Shown here piece after piece: positions 1 to 14,841 of a DNA stretch of 64,000 nt. Origin of the DNA: Reclinomonas americana ATCC 50394. Lineage: Eukaryota > Jakobida > Jakobea > Jakobida. A program made the translations under genes and the position numbers. Every line of letters starts with the position of its first letter. Position 1 is the first letter of the stretch. The stretch covers positions 67,491 through 131,490 of the forward strand of contig PS015054.1 of the NCBI GenBank assembly GCA_048213135.1, in the 5' to 3' direction. The notes beneath the pieces are model-generated. The model did not search any database and was not told where the DNA came from. It worked only from the letters and a program-made list of their open reading frames with translations.

Positions 1-482
1 GCCACTCGTTCGTGCCGACACCGTCGCCGCGACCGGGTGCTGGTGGCGAGTCACCGTTCATGACATGGGGTGAGGTGGCCGGTACGCCACTGGTTCTGGA
101 CCCGAGCATGACACCGGGGCCGGCGTTTCGCGTGCCGGCCACTCCTCACCGCACGCAAGTCGCTCTGAACCTGGTGGAGGAGTTCTCCGCACGCAAGCGA
201 CGCGAATCAAAAGCCCGCGCCGAGCAGTCGGACGCCACCGACGTCAACCGTCGCATCGCCACACCCTCTCGCAAAGCCAGCATGACCGACCTGTCGCCGG
301 CCGCGCGCAAGTTGGCCGCCAAGGCCCTCGGTCGCAACGCGGACGCCGACCCGCAACTGCGATCGAGCTACAGCACAAGCGGCGCCTCTCCACAGCACAA
401 GAGACCACGCACCTCCGGCGGCCTGTTGACGCCCTCGCCATCGCTGACACCCACCGGCACCCCGCGACGACCCGCACAATGA
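1..482 (+). CDS. ESS2: ESS2/DGCR14 (Es2) spliceosome-associated protein, C-terminal exon (5' truncated)
   Basis: Final exon of a gene whose 5' part lies left of the window. The frame ending at the TGA at 480-482 reads MTWGEVAGTPLVLD, then TPGPAFRVP, then an Ala/Arg/Lys-rich stretch with LSPAARKLAAKAL, then a Ser/Thr/Pro tail (LLTPSPSLTPTGTP). This order (MTWGxIxGTPxxL, TPGPxFxIP, LSPAxxRL, TP-rich tail) is the conserved C-terminus of the ES2/DGCR14 family. Those are nuclear proteins that bind the catalytic spliceosome (the C. elegans homologue is ESS-2). The N-terminal half cannot be checked here. The exon runs off the left edge, so no start is assigned. The family call rests on motif recall without an alignment but several separate motifs agree. 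Confidence 0.82.
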   Translation, partial: HSFVPTPSPRPGAGGESPFMTWGEVAGTPLVLDPSMTPGPAFRVPATPHRTQVALNLVEEFSARKRRESKARAEQSDATDVNRRIATPSRKASMTDLSPAARKLAAKALGRNADADPQLRSSYSTSGASPQHKRPRTSGGLLTPSPSLTPTGTPRRPAQ

Positions 483-587
483 ACAAGTCGATGTCGACTA
501 GCCATTTCGCGAAATCTTCCCGCATTTGCTCGAGTTGAACTTTGGTGTGAGAGAGAAGAAGACCGCACTTCGACGACAAACACAAAC

Positions 588-2132
588 ATGGAGGTGTTGA
601 CTGCAGGCGCCGAGCTGGTGCTCATGCGAGACATGAGTGGCATGGTGGCGTACCCCTGCTCCTTCTACGCAAACGAGGAAGAAGTGGAAGAGGAGGAAGA
701 GGAGGAGAGTGAGTCATTCTCCTTCTACGAGGGCTGCAGTGGTGGCCTGTTGCGCGAGGCGGCTGATGGCGACGTGGAGGTGGAAGAAGACGAGGAGGCA
801 GAGGAAGAAGGAGGACGAGTGTCGTGGTCATCATCATCATCATCATCATCGTCGACTTGCACCAGCAGTGTGTGTCGCGTTCTGTCGCACGCACCGCCAC
901 CAGCACCCTCACTGCTGGCACCACTCAGCAAGCACGGCGACGTGGAGTGGGTGTGTGAGTGGGCCGAGGCGAACGACGAGGAGGAAGACTGTGCATGCGC
1001 AGCAATGGACGACGACGACGAGGAGGAGGAAGACGTCACAGTGGACATGGTGTTTGGTGCGATGGACGGGTGCGGAGGCGTGCAGGAGGAGTGCATGCTG
1101 GTGACCACACTGTCGATGTCAGTGACCGCGGAGGCAACCTCACTTACCACCACTGCATCATCAAAGTCAACTTCAACTGCGCCTCCGCGCAGGCGAAATG
1201 CACCGCCAGTGTTGCCGGAAATCAACCAGGTGAGTGGTGGTGGTGGTGGTGGTGGTGATGGTGGGAATGAGGGTGGTGTGTGTATGTCAGTGAGTGTCAA
1301 GTGGAGTTGTGCATGCAAGTGGCGTTGAGTCGCACACTTTGATCGGAGAAACTGTTTGTGTCAGGGATTTCCTTTTTAGGCAGAAATTTGCCATCACGCG
1401 ACAGCTGGTGATTGACGTTCTGTGTGTTTGTTTGTTGTCTGTGTGTGTGTGAGCGCAGAGCTTCTGCATGGTGGGTGTGGTGCCGGTGGAGCGAGCGCAT
1501 CGGCTGCTGCGAGTGGCCTCCAACTACATTGATCAACATTTGTTTGTGGCGGGCCGACCACGCCTGCAGCGGTGGCATCCGGGGTGGAGCGATTTTGCGT
1601 ACGATCCGTGGGACTGCCCACTGGAGAGCTTCATGACCCGCATCTGTCGCGTGGCGGAGACCACGCCCACGGCACTCTTCCTCTCCGTCTACTACCTGCG
1701 CCTGCTGCTCAACAAACATCCCGCGTGCATCATCGACTGGTGAGTCTCTCTGTGTGCGTCTGTGTCTGCGTCTATGATGATGCTGATGACGAGTCTCACG
1801 GTGGTGCGGCAGCAACAACGTGCATCGCCTGTGGTACGTGGCGCTGCTGGTGGCCACCAAGTTCTCCGAAGATCGTCCCCTCGACAACGTCACCTGGGCC
1901 ATGATTGGCATACACTGGCCACTGGCCAAGGTACGCAGAGCTAGTGTGTAGAACTAGCGCCTTGCCGACACGGTGGAAGCTGACACGCTGCGCACAGACC
2001 AACGAGCTGGAGCGTGAGTTCCTCAGTTTGCTGGATTACGAGTTGCACACGAAGGATCTCGTCTTGTTCTTGGTCGACAACGTTGCGGGCTTCGAGCAAG
2101 ACATGTTGCGCTGGCAGCCAGTGTGGTCGTAG
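588..2132 (+). CDS. Cyclin-box protein (cyclin Y / PHO80-like), four exons
   Basis: Exons 588-1229, 1459-1739, 1813-1930 and 1998-2132 join in frame through GT-AG introns. Residues 1-210 are a low-complexity leader with Glu, Asp, Ser and Thr runs. The remainder is one cyclin fold. It has VPVERAHRLLRVASNYID, then ALFLSVYYLRLLL, then NNVHRLWYVALLVATKFSED, then TNELEREFLSLLDYEL. The HRLxxVALLVATKFxED and ELExxFLxLLDYEL pair is the core of the PHO80/cyclin Y group, regulatory subunits of cyclin-dependent kinases such as Pho85 and CDK14/16. No destruction box was noticed. The acidic leader is unusual and encoded by trinucleotide repeats (GAG/GAA, TCA). A specific subfamily is not claimed. Confidence 0.78.
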
Positions 2133-2246
2133 TGGCAACACATCCCGCCACTTCTGCCCTCTCTCTCTGCCGTTCTTGACAAGTGAAAAAGAAAACGAAA
2201 CTTCGATCGAGTTGTCCTTCGTCTTCCACACACGCACGAGACTGGA

Positions 2247-2311
2247 ATGAGTGAGCCCCACGCCGAGGCCAGTGAGGTCGCGTCCGCAGCACCCGCAGCA
2301 GCACCAGCAGT

Positions 2312-2343
<32 letters not shown>

Positions 2344-4306
2344 AAGAGCAGCCTTCTCCTCCGCCTGCAGTGGTGGTCGGGTGCCCGGCCGATGCCGACG
2401 AGCTGTACAAGTGCCTGGCGGTCACTGGTGTGTGTGTATGTGTGTATGTGTGTTGCTAAGAGTGTGTGTGTACATTCATCGTACCTGACTGCGCTGTGCA
2501 GAGGAGGCCTTCAAGTTCAAAGAATGGCTTCCGGCCGATTTTTTCCGCGTCACATGGAACGCCGAGGAGTCGCCGTCGTTGGCCTATCATCGATGTGTGA
2601 CGGTTGGTTGACGCATGTGTGCACACACACGCACACACGCGTGCATTCGTGATACAGACTGATTTCCTCGTGTGTGTGCGCAGGTCGGCGACACTGTGGT
2701 CAGCTGTCTGCGGTGTTTGCCTCGGCATGTGCAGTGTGGCGCCAGCATTCTTCGTGTGTTGCGTGGCGCACATTCCTGTGCTCTGCTGTGAGTGGTGTGG
2801 CGAGCTCGAGAGATCTGAGTGAGTGCGTGCAGTGGTTGCATCGCCGATGTGTCGACGCATCCGGCGCACCAGCGCAAGGGCTATGCCACGAAGCTGCTGT
2901 CGGGCACCATTGAGTACATGCAGCGTTGCGTCCTCCTCCTCTTCCCTCTTCTTCTTCTTCCCTGCTCAAGCTTGTGTGTTCGCACAGAGGAAGGCTACCA
3001 CTTGTCGATGCTGCTGACAAACACGGCGACGGCGCCCGTGTACGAAAAGTTCGGCTACTGCTCGTTCCCCACGCCACAGCTGATGGTGCACTTGTTGGGT
3101 GAGTACGAGATCCATCTGACTGTGCGTTTGTGCGATCCGGTTCCTGATTCTCCCGAGAAAGGCTTGTCGACGCTGCGTGACGCGCCGGCGGGAGACGGTC
3201 GCTCCATCATTCGACCGTACAAGCACGAGAAGGATGCGGTGGCGGTGAATCTGGTGTACGCCGAGCATCACGCCCGTGTGCTGTCGCGCGGTGCCGTCAC
3301 GCGCTCCGAGGCGTATCATGAGCGCTCACTGCGCTGGTTCTACGATCCCGAGCTCTTCCTCGTGGCAGCGTGTGAGGACGGCTCTGTCGACGGATTCGTG
3401 CGAGCCACTCTCGAAGGTGCGCCACGTCTCGCTCTCTGCTCCCACTGTTGCTTTATCGGTTCACACAGATAGCGCATGCACAGTTGAGCACGTCAAGTTG
3501 GAGATCCACGACCTGTGCTTGGCCACCGACACCAGTTCCGACGTGGCTTTCCGGTTGCTGCGCGAGCTGATTTCGACGGTGCTCGCACGGCTGCCACTGC
3601 GACAGGAGACTCCCCGTCTAACCGTGTCGTTCTTTGGGTCGCCGGAGCCGGAGCTTCTCACGCACTTGAACTATGTGCTGGACGAGGCCGACGTGCAGCG
3701 CACTCTCGAGTGGCATCCCACACCTGGTTCGACAAACTCACTTTCCCCACTTCGTGCTTAGCTCTGACTGCTGTCCTTGCCAGGTGTATTCCAGGTGCGC
3801 ATGCTCACTCCGCCGGTGATGTTGCTGCAGGCGCTGGAAAAGGACATTGAGGAGCGCCTGGCGGCTGTGCCCCTGCAGCTGCCGTTTGAACTGTGCATGC
3901 TCGTGGGGGAGAGCCGCCAGGTGGCCTCGATTCGTCGCGACGACAGGGGCGAGGTCACTGTGCACGACTCGTTTGCCGCCATTTGTGCGTTGCTTCCTCC
4001 CCCCGTAGCCGCTTGTGCGATGTGCAGCGAGTTGCTCACCTCTGTGGACAGGTGATGTGTGCATGCAGCTGCACTTGACGGAGCGCGATTTCCTGGCCTT
4101 CTTCCTTGGCTTCTCAGGTGCGTCTCCCAATGCCATTTCCCCTGTCCGCGCCGTGGTACGTGCTCACGCCGTGTGCGTTGCACAACACAGGATCCTCAGC
4201 GGCCTTTACACCCAAGAGTTTCGGGCAGCCGTGGTCCATAATATTGGCGGCTGCTTTTGTGCCACCACATCGCCCCTTCTTCTGGAACAAGGTCGACAAA
4301 TTCTGA
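2247..4306 (+). CDS. Eis-like GNAT acetyltransferase with SCP2-like C-terminus
   Basis: Multi-exon gene. Exon 1 (2247-2427) encodes an Ala/Pro-rich leader with a GCT-repeat polyalanine run. Exon 2 (2502-2602) continues with EEAFKFKEWLPADFFRVTW. Around 2835-2930 the frame reads IADVSTHPAHQRKGYATKLL. This is the GNAT acetyl-CoA pyrophosphate-binding motif (V-x-Q/R-x-x-G/A). The middle block, FGYCSFPTP then IIRPYKHEKDA, followed by a second GNAT-like half and a C-terminal SCP2-like part ending AFVPPHRPFFWNKVDKF, matches the Eis family layout (two GNAT folds plus SCP2-like domain). The terminal P-x-x-P-F-F-W...F motif is typical of that family. Substrate unknown. Internal splice sites after 2602 were assigned by frame only. 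An AATAAA lies at about 4442, inside the neighbouring convergent gene. Confidence 0.7.
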
Positions 4307-4432
4307 CACATCGTTCCACCCGCGCAAAAGGTAGTAGCAGTATAACAAAGGACACGTTTGATTCATGATTTCTCCGTGGCTGTCGATGACGGTGGTGGTG
4401 GTGGTGTGAGTTCGGAGAGCGGCCACCGCGGT

Positions 4433-6191
4433 CTAGGTTGCAATAAATGCGAGTCGTGCGGTGTTGGCGGTTCGCCAGCGCGCAGTCTGCATGCGGCACG
4501 GCACATGAGCGTACAAAAGAACAGCGAGTGGGTGGGTGGGTGGGTACAGCGTACCGTTCCATGGTGGCCCACGCCACCATGACTCCATTGTCAGTGGCGT
4601 ATCGCATCGGTGCGCACTCGAGTGGCACGCCACGCGAGTCACACAATTGTTGCAAGCTGCTACGAATGTGCTGGTTCGCCGAGACGCCACCGCACAGTAC
4701 CTGCCGCCGTGCACAGTGAGATACGTGAAAGCAACAGAAACGCACGTGTGCTACAAGACACACCATGGCGCGCACGGACGTTGGTCCGAGGCGATCCAGT
4801 GCGACGCGAGTCTTGAACACCAGCTGCGCAGTGGCCGCATGCTGGAAACTGGCACACAAGTCACGCTTCGTGGCATCGTCAACCGACGCACTGGCACGAT
4901 GCTGGCCACTCGTCAGCAGCAATCGCGCTCACGTCGCGCCACGGAACATCAATGAACCACGAACTCACTTTGGAGAAGCGTTCGCGTACTTGGTGGATGG
5001 TGGGCTCGTTGGAACTCGTCGCCTGGCTCTCAATCATTCGCACCGTGCGCAACACGGCTGACTTGAGACCAGAGAACGAAAAGTCGAGGGTGGACGACGT
5101 GTGAAGACCAATCTGCGCACGGAGCGCACCGTCAGAGAGACGTGCAGCTCTTCTCGCAGCAGGAGTCACGCACCGGCAACGTGAATCGTGAGGCGTCGCC
5201 CTCACGAGCCCACTCCTCCACCGCTCGCCCGCCAAGCAGTGTGTCGGTCTGTGGATCACCACCCTTCGCAGTCGGCAACGAGCATCAACACCGCATGACG
5301 AGAGAGATGCACGCATACACACACACACACCTCCACACCCAGCAGCCGTGCGATCTTGTCGTATACTTCGCCGAGACTGTCGTCTCGTGTTTGACCGAGC
5401 ACCTCGTACTCGCCCAGAGCCCGTGCGTGCGCCAGCAAGCAGTGCCCGCCACTGACCAGCAATGTCAGAAACGGGAACTGTGAGCAGCAGTTGAGTCGGA
5501 GCGACGAGTTCGTGGGCAAAAGGTGAAGTGGTAGACCTCCAGCTGTCGGCTGGTGAGTCGGGCCGTCAGCACGTGTGCTTCAAGATGGTTGCTGTGGCGA
5601 TGGGCTCCGTCAGCGACAGAAAGAAAAGAGAGGCAGGGGAGTGGCGGACGCTGCCGCAACATGGCATACAGCGGCACGCGATGTTTGAGCGACAGCGCCT
5701 TGGCAAAGTTCACACCCTCGGCCAAGCATATTTGCAATCCAGGACCCGCCGTGACGCCGATGGCGTGCACCACCGATCCATCGAGACTTACTCCACTCTC
5801 CTGCAGAGCCTCTCGCATGCACCGATCCAGATGCTCCCGATGCAGACTGGCGACAATCGTTGAGCAGGCAGACAACACACGACATGTGCCTGGCAAAAAC
5901 ACACACAGCCACCTGCTCGAGACCGTCGGATGCACGCCTCCGTACTCGCGGTACATCTGTGTGTGAGTGAAGCGCGACTCGCCTTGCATCCACACGCGCA
6001 CTCAGTCGCTGCTGTGAGCAAAAACACGCGACACATGCACTCGCAAACGCACCAAGCACTTGTCCACGCTCGTCCACCACTCCAATGCCCGTGTCATCAC
6101 AGCTCGTCTCAATGCCCACCACTACCTTTGCCGTCCTTCTCACCCCGCTCGTGTGCATCCATCGTAATGATCCGAGCCGCGTCAGCCACAT
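4433..6191 (-). CDS. OSGEPL1: Mitochondrial tRNA N6-threonylcarbamoyladenosine synthase (OSGEPL1/Qri7, TsaD family)
   Basis: The ATG at 6191-6189 starts [19 protein letters not shown], a basic amphipathic leader like a mitochondrial presequence. It runs straight into [17 protein letters not shown], the ASKHA ATPase start of TsaD/Kae1. Later exons give [20 protein letters not shown], then [11 protein letters not shown] (metal-binding HxxxH), [24 protein letters not shown] and [18 protein letters not shown] with [12 protein letters not shown]. This is the complete motif set of the family that adds the threonylcarbamoyl group to tRNA A37. The presequence points to the organelle paralogue (Qri7/OSGEPL1) and not cytosolic KEOPS Kae1. 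The last exon ends at a TAG at 4433-4435. The start codon lies only 65 bp from the divergent start of the next gene. Confidence 0.88.
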
Positions 6192-6256
6192 GTGATTCGC
6201 GCTGCGCGGTGTCCTGTCAGTGTCCGAGCTCGCGCGTTTCGTGTCTTTGTGTTTGC

Positions 6257-8963
<2,707 letters not shown>

Positions 8964-8984
8964 TGTACACTTTGTGTCTGTCTC

Positions 8985-10136
8985 TCATGTTGCAACAAAC
9001 TCATTCATGTGCCGCGCCAGTGTCAGAACCTCTTGCGCCGTGTCGTGATCGAAATTGTGCCCGGAGCCTTCGATGACGTGCAGGGTGCAGTCGGGTATGA
9101 CGCGCGAGAAGTGCTCGGCGTCGGACAGCGGGATGACGCGATCGTGATCGCCGTGCAGCAACAGCACTCGCGACGACTGAATGTGCGCACCAATGTCGCC
9201 CATGTCGAGTGCCGCGCGCTGCTGCGCGAGTTCGCGAGTGACCAGACAGTCGCGGCCACGAGTGTGCCACACGAAGGAGCCTGTGGTCTCCAGTTGTTCC
9301 AGTTGCTCCGACGAGAAGCGCGACTTGAGGCCGCCACCTGCACACACACGATTGTTGAGGGGTGGGGCCCGGCCGGGAGACTCTATGTCTTCTGCTGGCG
9401 CAACTCATGTCGAAGCGAGCGCTGATGGAGATGACGCAAGGAGGAGGCGGCTCCTCTGCGTTGCCGGAAACGGCTGCCGCATACATGAGCACCACGTTGC
9501 CGCCCTGCGAGTGTCCGGCCACAGCCGCCACATGATGACCAGCGGCGCGCAAATGACGAATCTGCAAGCCCATCCATCACAGGTCGGCAAAGAGATGCAC
9601 ACAGGCAGAAGAAGAGAGCATCGTGCGTGACGCACCACCGCCCGCAGATCGTCGACCTCGGCCACCAAGTTGCCCCACAACAGCGGTCCGTCCGACTCGC
9701 CATTGCCGGCAAAGTCAAAGGCGAATACAGGCGGTGACAAGTGCGGATACAGCTGCAGCGGATGGAGATGTCATGTGTCCATGTACGCAGACAGACGAAA
9801 TGCGCGAGAGATGAACACCTGTGGGTAACTGCACGCGGCGCAAGAGAGATGGTTGGTTGATCATGTGTGATCGGATGAATCATGCATGCATGCATGGATC
9901 TCACGCAACAAATCGGACTCTTTCGTGCACATCATGCCATGGCAAAACACAATGACATCGTTTGTCTGCAGGCAAAGCACGCAGAGGGGCACTCCAATTC
10001 CGTGAGGTGTCGCATCTCATGCCGCACTTATGGCAAGTGGGAGGCAATCACCAACCTCCGCGTGCGGATTCGAATTCCACCAGGCACCACACAGGCGCCG
10101 CCGCTCATCAGTGATCCACTCGCGTTTCTCGCCCAT
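8985..10136 (-). CDS. Alpha/beta hydrolase fold protein
   Basis: Exon 1 (10136-10056) starts MGEKREWITDERRRLCGAWW; an upstream in-frame ATG at 10181 is an alternative. Exon 2 (9965 to about 9905) reads NDVIVFCHGMMCTKESDLL, the first strand and oxyanion region. The next exon, from about 9754, reads LYPHLSPPVFAFDFAGNGESDG. Then comes VAAVAGHSQGGNVVLMYAA, the nucleophile elbow G-H-S-Q-G. The last exon carries VLLLHGDHDRVIPLSDAEHF (acid residue region) and EGSGHNFDH (catalytic His). Stop TGA at 8987-8985. All triad positions are present. This resembles serine hydrolases of the 'HGxxxxK...DFxGxGxS' group; substrate unknown. The junction between the exon ending at 9905 and the one starting at 9754 does not keep frame with the obvious sites, so a small exon may be missing. 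Its stop lies 21 bp from the convergent stop of the membrane gene. Confidence 0.8.
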
Positions 10137-10359
10137 CGAATGTGCGCAGATTGCACAAGACTCGGAGGACGTCGCAATCATTTTCTGACCGTTAGAATTC
10201 GACCGGACGTTTCGATTGGGGATTTGTGGAATTTTGCGAGAGAAAGCGTGCGGTGAGAGGAAGTGCGAGAGAGAGAAGGATACGGCCGAACGCAGGGACT
10301 GAGGAAACAAGAAACAAGAAAACAAGTCACGCCATAGCCTAGTGTGACACTCGACGACC

Positions 10360-13300
10360 ATGGGGTGAGTGCAATCCAACCACGACGACGATGGCGATTG
10401 CCGACTTTGTGCTGACTGTGGTGCAGATGCGGAACGTCTTTGCATTCTGGCCTCCTGCCGCGTGGTGAGTGACTCTTCACCGACGCACACACACACACAC
10501 ACACACACGTGCGACATGCACATGAAAGAAGAAGAAGAGTCGAGATACATGTTTGAAAAAGCCGTTTGATTGATTTCCACCAAGTTTGGCCGTTGACACA
10601 ATCACTTTCGCTCACTGTTCTGGGGGGTTTGATTCATGTCGCAGTGCCGACGGCCATCATGAGTGAGGGCACGGATGTGTACTTTACGCAGCTGTCGTCG
10701 CAGTCGGGCTCGCCACTCGGCTTTTGCCACTTCAAAGTGTTGCGTTTTCTCCCCTGTATCGTCGTTTTCTCATTATGTGTGTGCGCCTTTTGAACTCACC
10801 TTGCCTTGTGTGGCGGTTCCGAACAGGACTCGCCGTGGTGATGTGCATGTGGGTGCCACTCGTGTCGGTGTCGACCCTGCGTACTGGGAGAGCTTCCGTC
10901 ATCGCGTCGAGCTGAAACCAGAGGTATGCAATGTGTTTATTTGTTCACTCACCGCATGTGTTGTTCACCATGTATGTTGCGTGCGTGTGCGTGTGTGTGC
11001 TCGTCTTGCAGTGGCAGAACATGCGCATGTCGGCCACCGTCTTCTTTTCCTCGATCAAAAAGGCATTTGAGGACAACAGTGCACGTGCCCAGGTGTGTTC
11101 GGGATCTCTCTCTCTCTCTCTGTTCTGCACCCTGCTCATCATGTGTACGCGGCAGGTGTCGCGCGACGAGAACATGCTCAACGTGATGGTGCCGATCGGC
11201 ACCGGCAGCTTTGTGATGAGTCTGCGTCGCATCACCGACACTCCGCTGGCATACCGCGCCGCTGAGATCTTCTTCCAGGAGATGCTGAACTCGGTGCAAT
11301 CGATGCGCAAGCAAGTCGAGTCGAAGAAGCGTGAGTCGCTGCCTCTGTCTCTACTGCACGCATTCCTCCCTTCCCACCAGTCATCTCACGCTGACCACAG
11401 CTCGTGAGTCGGCTGCTGCCGATCGCGAGGTCAGCGCGGCGTTCTCGGAGAACCCGCTGACGCCGAACCAAAAGTCGACCCGGCCTCGTGTCGCCCCGAT
11501 TGACGACGACCCCGACGCACCAGTGCCGGTCAAGGTCAGCTCTCGGCCGCCAAACACACCGCTGTCGCCGTCAAGCAAGGCAAACCGCCGTGGATCTCGC
11601 GTTCTCTCGCCCACTCCCATTAGCAAGCTGTCGCCGACGGCATCGGTCAAGTCGGTGGACACGCAGCGCAGTCGCCGTGCGGCCGAGGACAAGGAGAACA
11701 AGAGCTCGTCCAAGTCGTCGCGCAAGTATGCGCCGACGTTGCCGGCCGACGAAACGGAGCCGGCCAGCGGGGGCATGTCGCCGACCAAGGCGAGCTCGGA
11801 GAAGGGTCACGATGCGGGCGACGATGCGGCCTCGGATGACTCGGCCGACTCGGAGGAGCTGAGAATTCGTGCGTCGCGCGCCCGTTTCTCACCGCGGCGC
11901 ATGTCGATGGCTCCGCCAAGGAGGCCCATTTCGGCGGCCGGTCCCGGCCCTGTGCAGTACAGAGCTCCTGGAGCGCTCATGCAGCGTTGCGTAGCCACCG
12001 CCCCGTTATCCACTTAACTATCCATGACAAGCGCCCTCTAACCGTCTTGCCCTGTTCCTCTCCCAACAGGTCGTGAAAGCAACGCTGTCACGCTGCCGGT
12101 GGACAAGGCCATTGGCATCCTCAACTATCTCAAGGCAGCTCTGATCTCGAGCGGTGAGTGAGGCGAGGTCAGGCACTATATCTTGCTTATTTCCTCACCA
12201 CCCCCATTGTCTGCGCGCACAGGCTTCCCCAAGGAGGACCAAGACAATGTGGAGTACGTCATTGGACTGTTCATCAGCAACGACTTTTACACCCCCGAGG
12301 CTCTGGACCCGGACTCTGCCTCACGTGCGTTTGCGCAACCAGAGATGGGGGGAAACCACGCAAAGAGAGTTCTCATCATGCCATTTGTTTACTGCAGAGG
12401 CGGAGACGGTGGAGGACAAGTGCGACACGCCGGCGGCGGTGCTGCGTGGTCACACGGACGACGAGATCACACAATTTGTGATGACCGAGCTCGTGCGCAA
12501 GGAGAGGAAGAAGACTGTGCGACAGGCCATGCGTGGCATGTTTGGTGCCTTCCGCTTCGCGTTGCGTCACCAACAGTCATCTTTTTTTGCAGTCGACTGG
12601 AGAGCTCACCCTTCCTCACACACACACACACACAACAGGCAAGCACTGAAGAAGAAGATGCAGACTATGCTGCTCGCAACCATTAATCCGGGCTCTCCCG
12701 AGGCCATGCTGCCGATCCTGAGCGGCATTAGTCACTGGGACTTTGACGTCTTCCAACTCTCCAACATGACCGGTCGACCACTGTACTACACCGGCATCTC
12801 GATATTCTACAAGTACAACTTGATCAAGAAGCTGCAGCTGGACGAGGAGCGCGTGAAGGCGTTCCTGACCGAGGTCGAGAAATCGTACCGCCCCAATCCC
12901 TACCACAACAACATCCACGCCGCAGATGTCACCCAAACGCTCTTCTACTTTATCCAGGCGGGAGGCTTTGATCTGTTGCGTCCTTGCGTCGTTGTCACTT
13001 GAAGCAAAGATAGTAGTATCTGACCGCAACAAACAAATCGCAGCTACTTGGACGACATTGACTTGTTCGCGGCGGTGTTTGCGGCTCTGATTCACGACGT
13101 GGACCACCCGGGTCTCAACAACATCTTCATGGTCAAGACCGAGTCTTTCGAGGCCATGACCTACAACGATCAGGCCGTGCTGGAGAATCACCACCTGAAG
13201 TTCGCCTTCCAGTTGCTCTACAACAGCGACTTCAACTTTGTCGGACACTTGCCACCTGAGAAGTTGAGCTGCGGCTGGTTGATCACCACCGCCATTGTCG

Positions 13301-13854
13301 CTGTCCATACTCACCCGTCACCGCACACAGGCGTCGCCAATTCCGCGACACTGTCATTCAAATGGTGCTCGCCACCGACATGGGCAAGCATCTGGAGTTT
13401 GTCGGCAAGTTCCAGAGCCGTTTGATGAAGAAGGGTGCGTGTGCATGTGTGCGCTGGTTGTTCTCTGCAGCAATGGATCTGATGACGTGCGCGCCACACA
13501 GAGTTCGATCACAACGATCGCCAAGATATAATATTGCTGCTTCAGGTACTGCTCAAGTGCGCCGATGTCAGTAACCCGGCCAAGCCCATCGACATTTACA
13601 AGTTGTGGGCCGACCGCGTGACGGAAGAGTTTTACCAGCAGGGCGATCGGGAGCGACAGCTCGCGCTCCCCGTGTCGCCGTTCATGGATCGCATGAAGCC
13701 ATCGAAGGCCAAGTGCCAGATTGGCTTCATCGACTTCTTGACGCAGCCGCTGTACGACAATCTGGCCAGCTTTGTGCCAGCTCTGACACACACGGTCAAC
13801 ATGATGAAGGACAATCGCCGCTACTGGGCGGGCCTCATGCCGCCCCCAGCGTGA
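10360..13854 (+). CDS. 3',5'-cyclic nucleotide phosphodiesterase (class I, PDE4-like) with acylated N-terminus
   Basis: Hydrolyses cAMP and/or cGMP. The catalytic domain (about 12650-13854) carries the class I signatures YHNNIHAADVTQ, LIHDVDHPGLNN and LLKCADVSNPAKPID, with the metal-binding His and Asp residues intact. The C-terminus is DFLTQPLYDNLASFVP with stop TGA at 13852-13854. The first coding exon appears to be only five bases (ATGGG, 10360-10364). Joined to the exon at 10427 it gives MGCGTSLHSG, a myristoylation/palmitoylation motif that would place the enzyme on membranes. An N-terminal region (YFTQLSSQSGSPLG, WQNMRMSATVFFSS, FEMLNSVQSMRK-like helices) precedes a Ser/Arg/Lys-rich linker with several SP and TP sites (11410-11980). 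No GAF or UCR was recognised. Substrate preference cannot be read. Confidence 0.9.
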
Positions 13855-14175
13855 GCCCGAACGTCGCCGCCCCAGAGGCAGACGTAGAAAAAAATAAGCG
13901 CCAGTTATCCTTTCCTCTCTCTCTCCCCTGCCACCCCCCTCATTCTCCCCTCCCTAGTGTGTGTGTGTGTGTGTCTGTATGCAAGTAGTGTGTTTTACCG
14001 CAAGCTTGCGTGTTTCGGAAAAAGTACCACCTCCCCGAGCAGCTGTTAAACCCCCTGTATATTTGCACTATCGCTGTCCCTCATCCTGGAGCGTTCTTGC
14101 GTGTCTCGGAGATTGAAGACGACGGTGACGGAGGAAAGAAAACGCTGAGCTTCGCAGGACATTCACAATCGATCA
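13855..14175. other. Intergenic region
   Basis: About 320 bp between two genes on the same strand. It contains a pyrimidine-rich block (13910-13960) and a (GT)n tract near 13961-13974. I see no supported gene. It presumably holds the phosphodiesterase 3' end and the promoter of the next gene. Confidence 0.5.
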
Positions 14176-14738
14176 ATGGCCGCGCGACGCCCACAGCTGC
14201 TGCCACCCAACGAGGCAGAGACCCTCAACAAGGCACTGCAGAGTGCACTCTACAGGTGGCTCCCACGACTGCGCATACACACACACCAATGCATGTGTGA
14301 CTGACTGCATCGCAGATCATGTCCGCAGTTCACCGAGGCACTGCGGTGCGCTCGCTCCGTCTCCAGCGATAAGCTCGAAAGCAAGTGCAGCAAGTACCTC
14401 GACGCCTCCGACGCCTGCTTCAAGAAGCAAGTGAGTATGTTTCATGAGATCGATGGATGTGAGTTCCGATCACTCATCATCGTCGCCGCGCACACAGACC
14501 AAGGCCATCAAGCAGCACTGCAAGCAGGTGTGCACGATACTCTCTCTCTCTCACTCTCTCTCTCTCTCTCCCTCGCCCCCTCTCTTTGGGTGCTGATGCA
14601 GTTTTATGGCAGACTTCGGAAGTGGCTGTGGCGTGCGCGCACGAGAAACCCGGACGATGTGCACGCCAGGTGGCAGCCGCCGTCGACTGCATGGTGGAGT
14701 ACATCTCCACGCATCCACCTCCCGCTGTTGATGAATGA
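14176..14738 (+). CDS. Small CHCH (twin CX9C-like) protein 1
   Basis: Exons 14176-14255, 14316-14430, 14498-14527 and 14613-14738 join in frame into a protein of about 116 residues. After a short leader (MAARRPQLLPPNEAETLNKAL) it has C-x8-C (CPQFTEALRC), CX9C (CSKYLDASDAC), a lone Cys (QHCKQ), CX7C and CX9C (CARQVAAAVDC). Such paired cysteines in helical hairpins are typical of CHCH proteins oxidised by Mia40 in the mitochondrial intermembrane space. Many of these are assembly factors of respiratory complexes. No specific orthologue is recognised. The following gene encodes a second protein of the same type on the same strand, only about 100 bp away. Confidence 0.72.
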
Positions 14739-14841
14739 ACAAGCATGAAAGACAGAAGTTGTCTGGGCGGCGGAATCATGACAGACAAGGTCGTTGGCGA
14801 GGGGCGAGAATCATTGATCCTCGTACGCAACACAGGGGAGA

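Noticed and set aside
725-1318. Minus-strand Asp/Ser/Pro-rich frame
   Set aside because: Antisense of the acidic leader of the cyclin gene; low complexity only.
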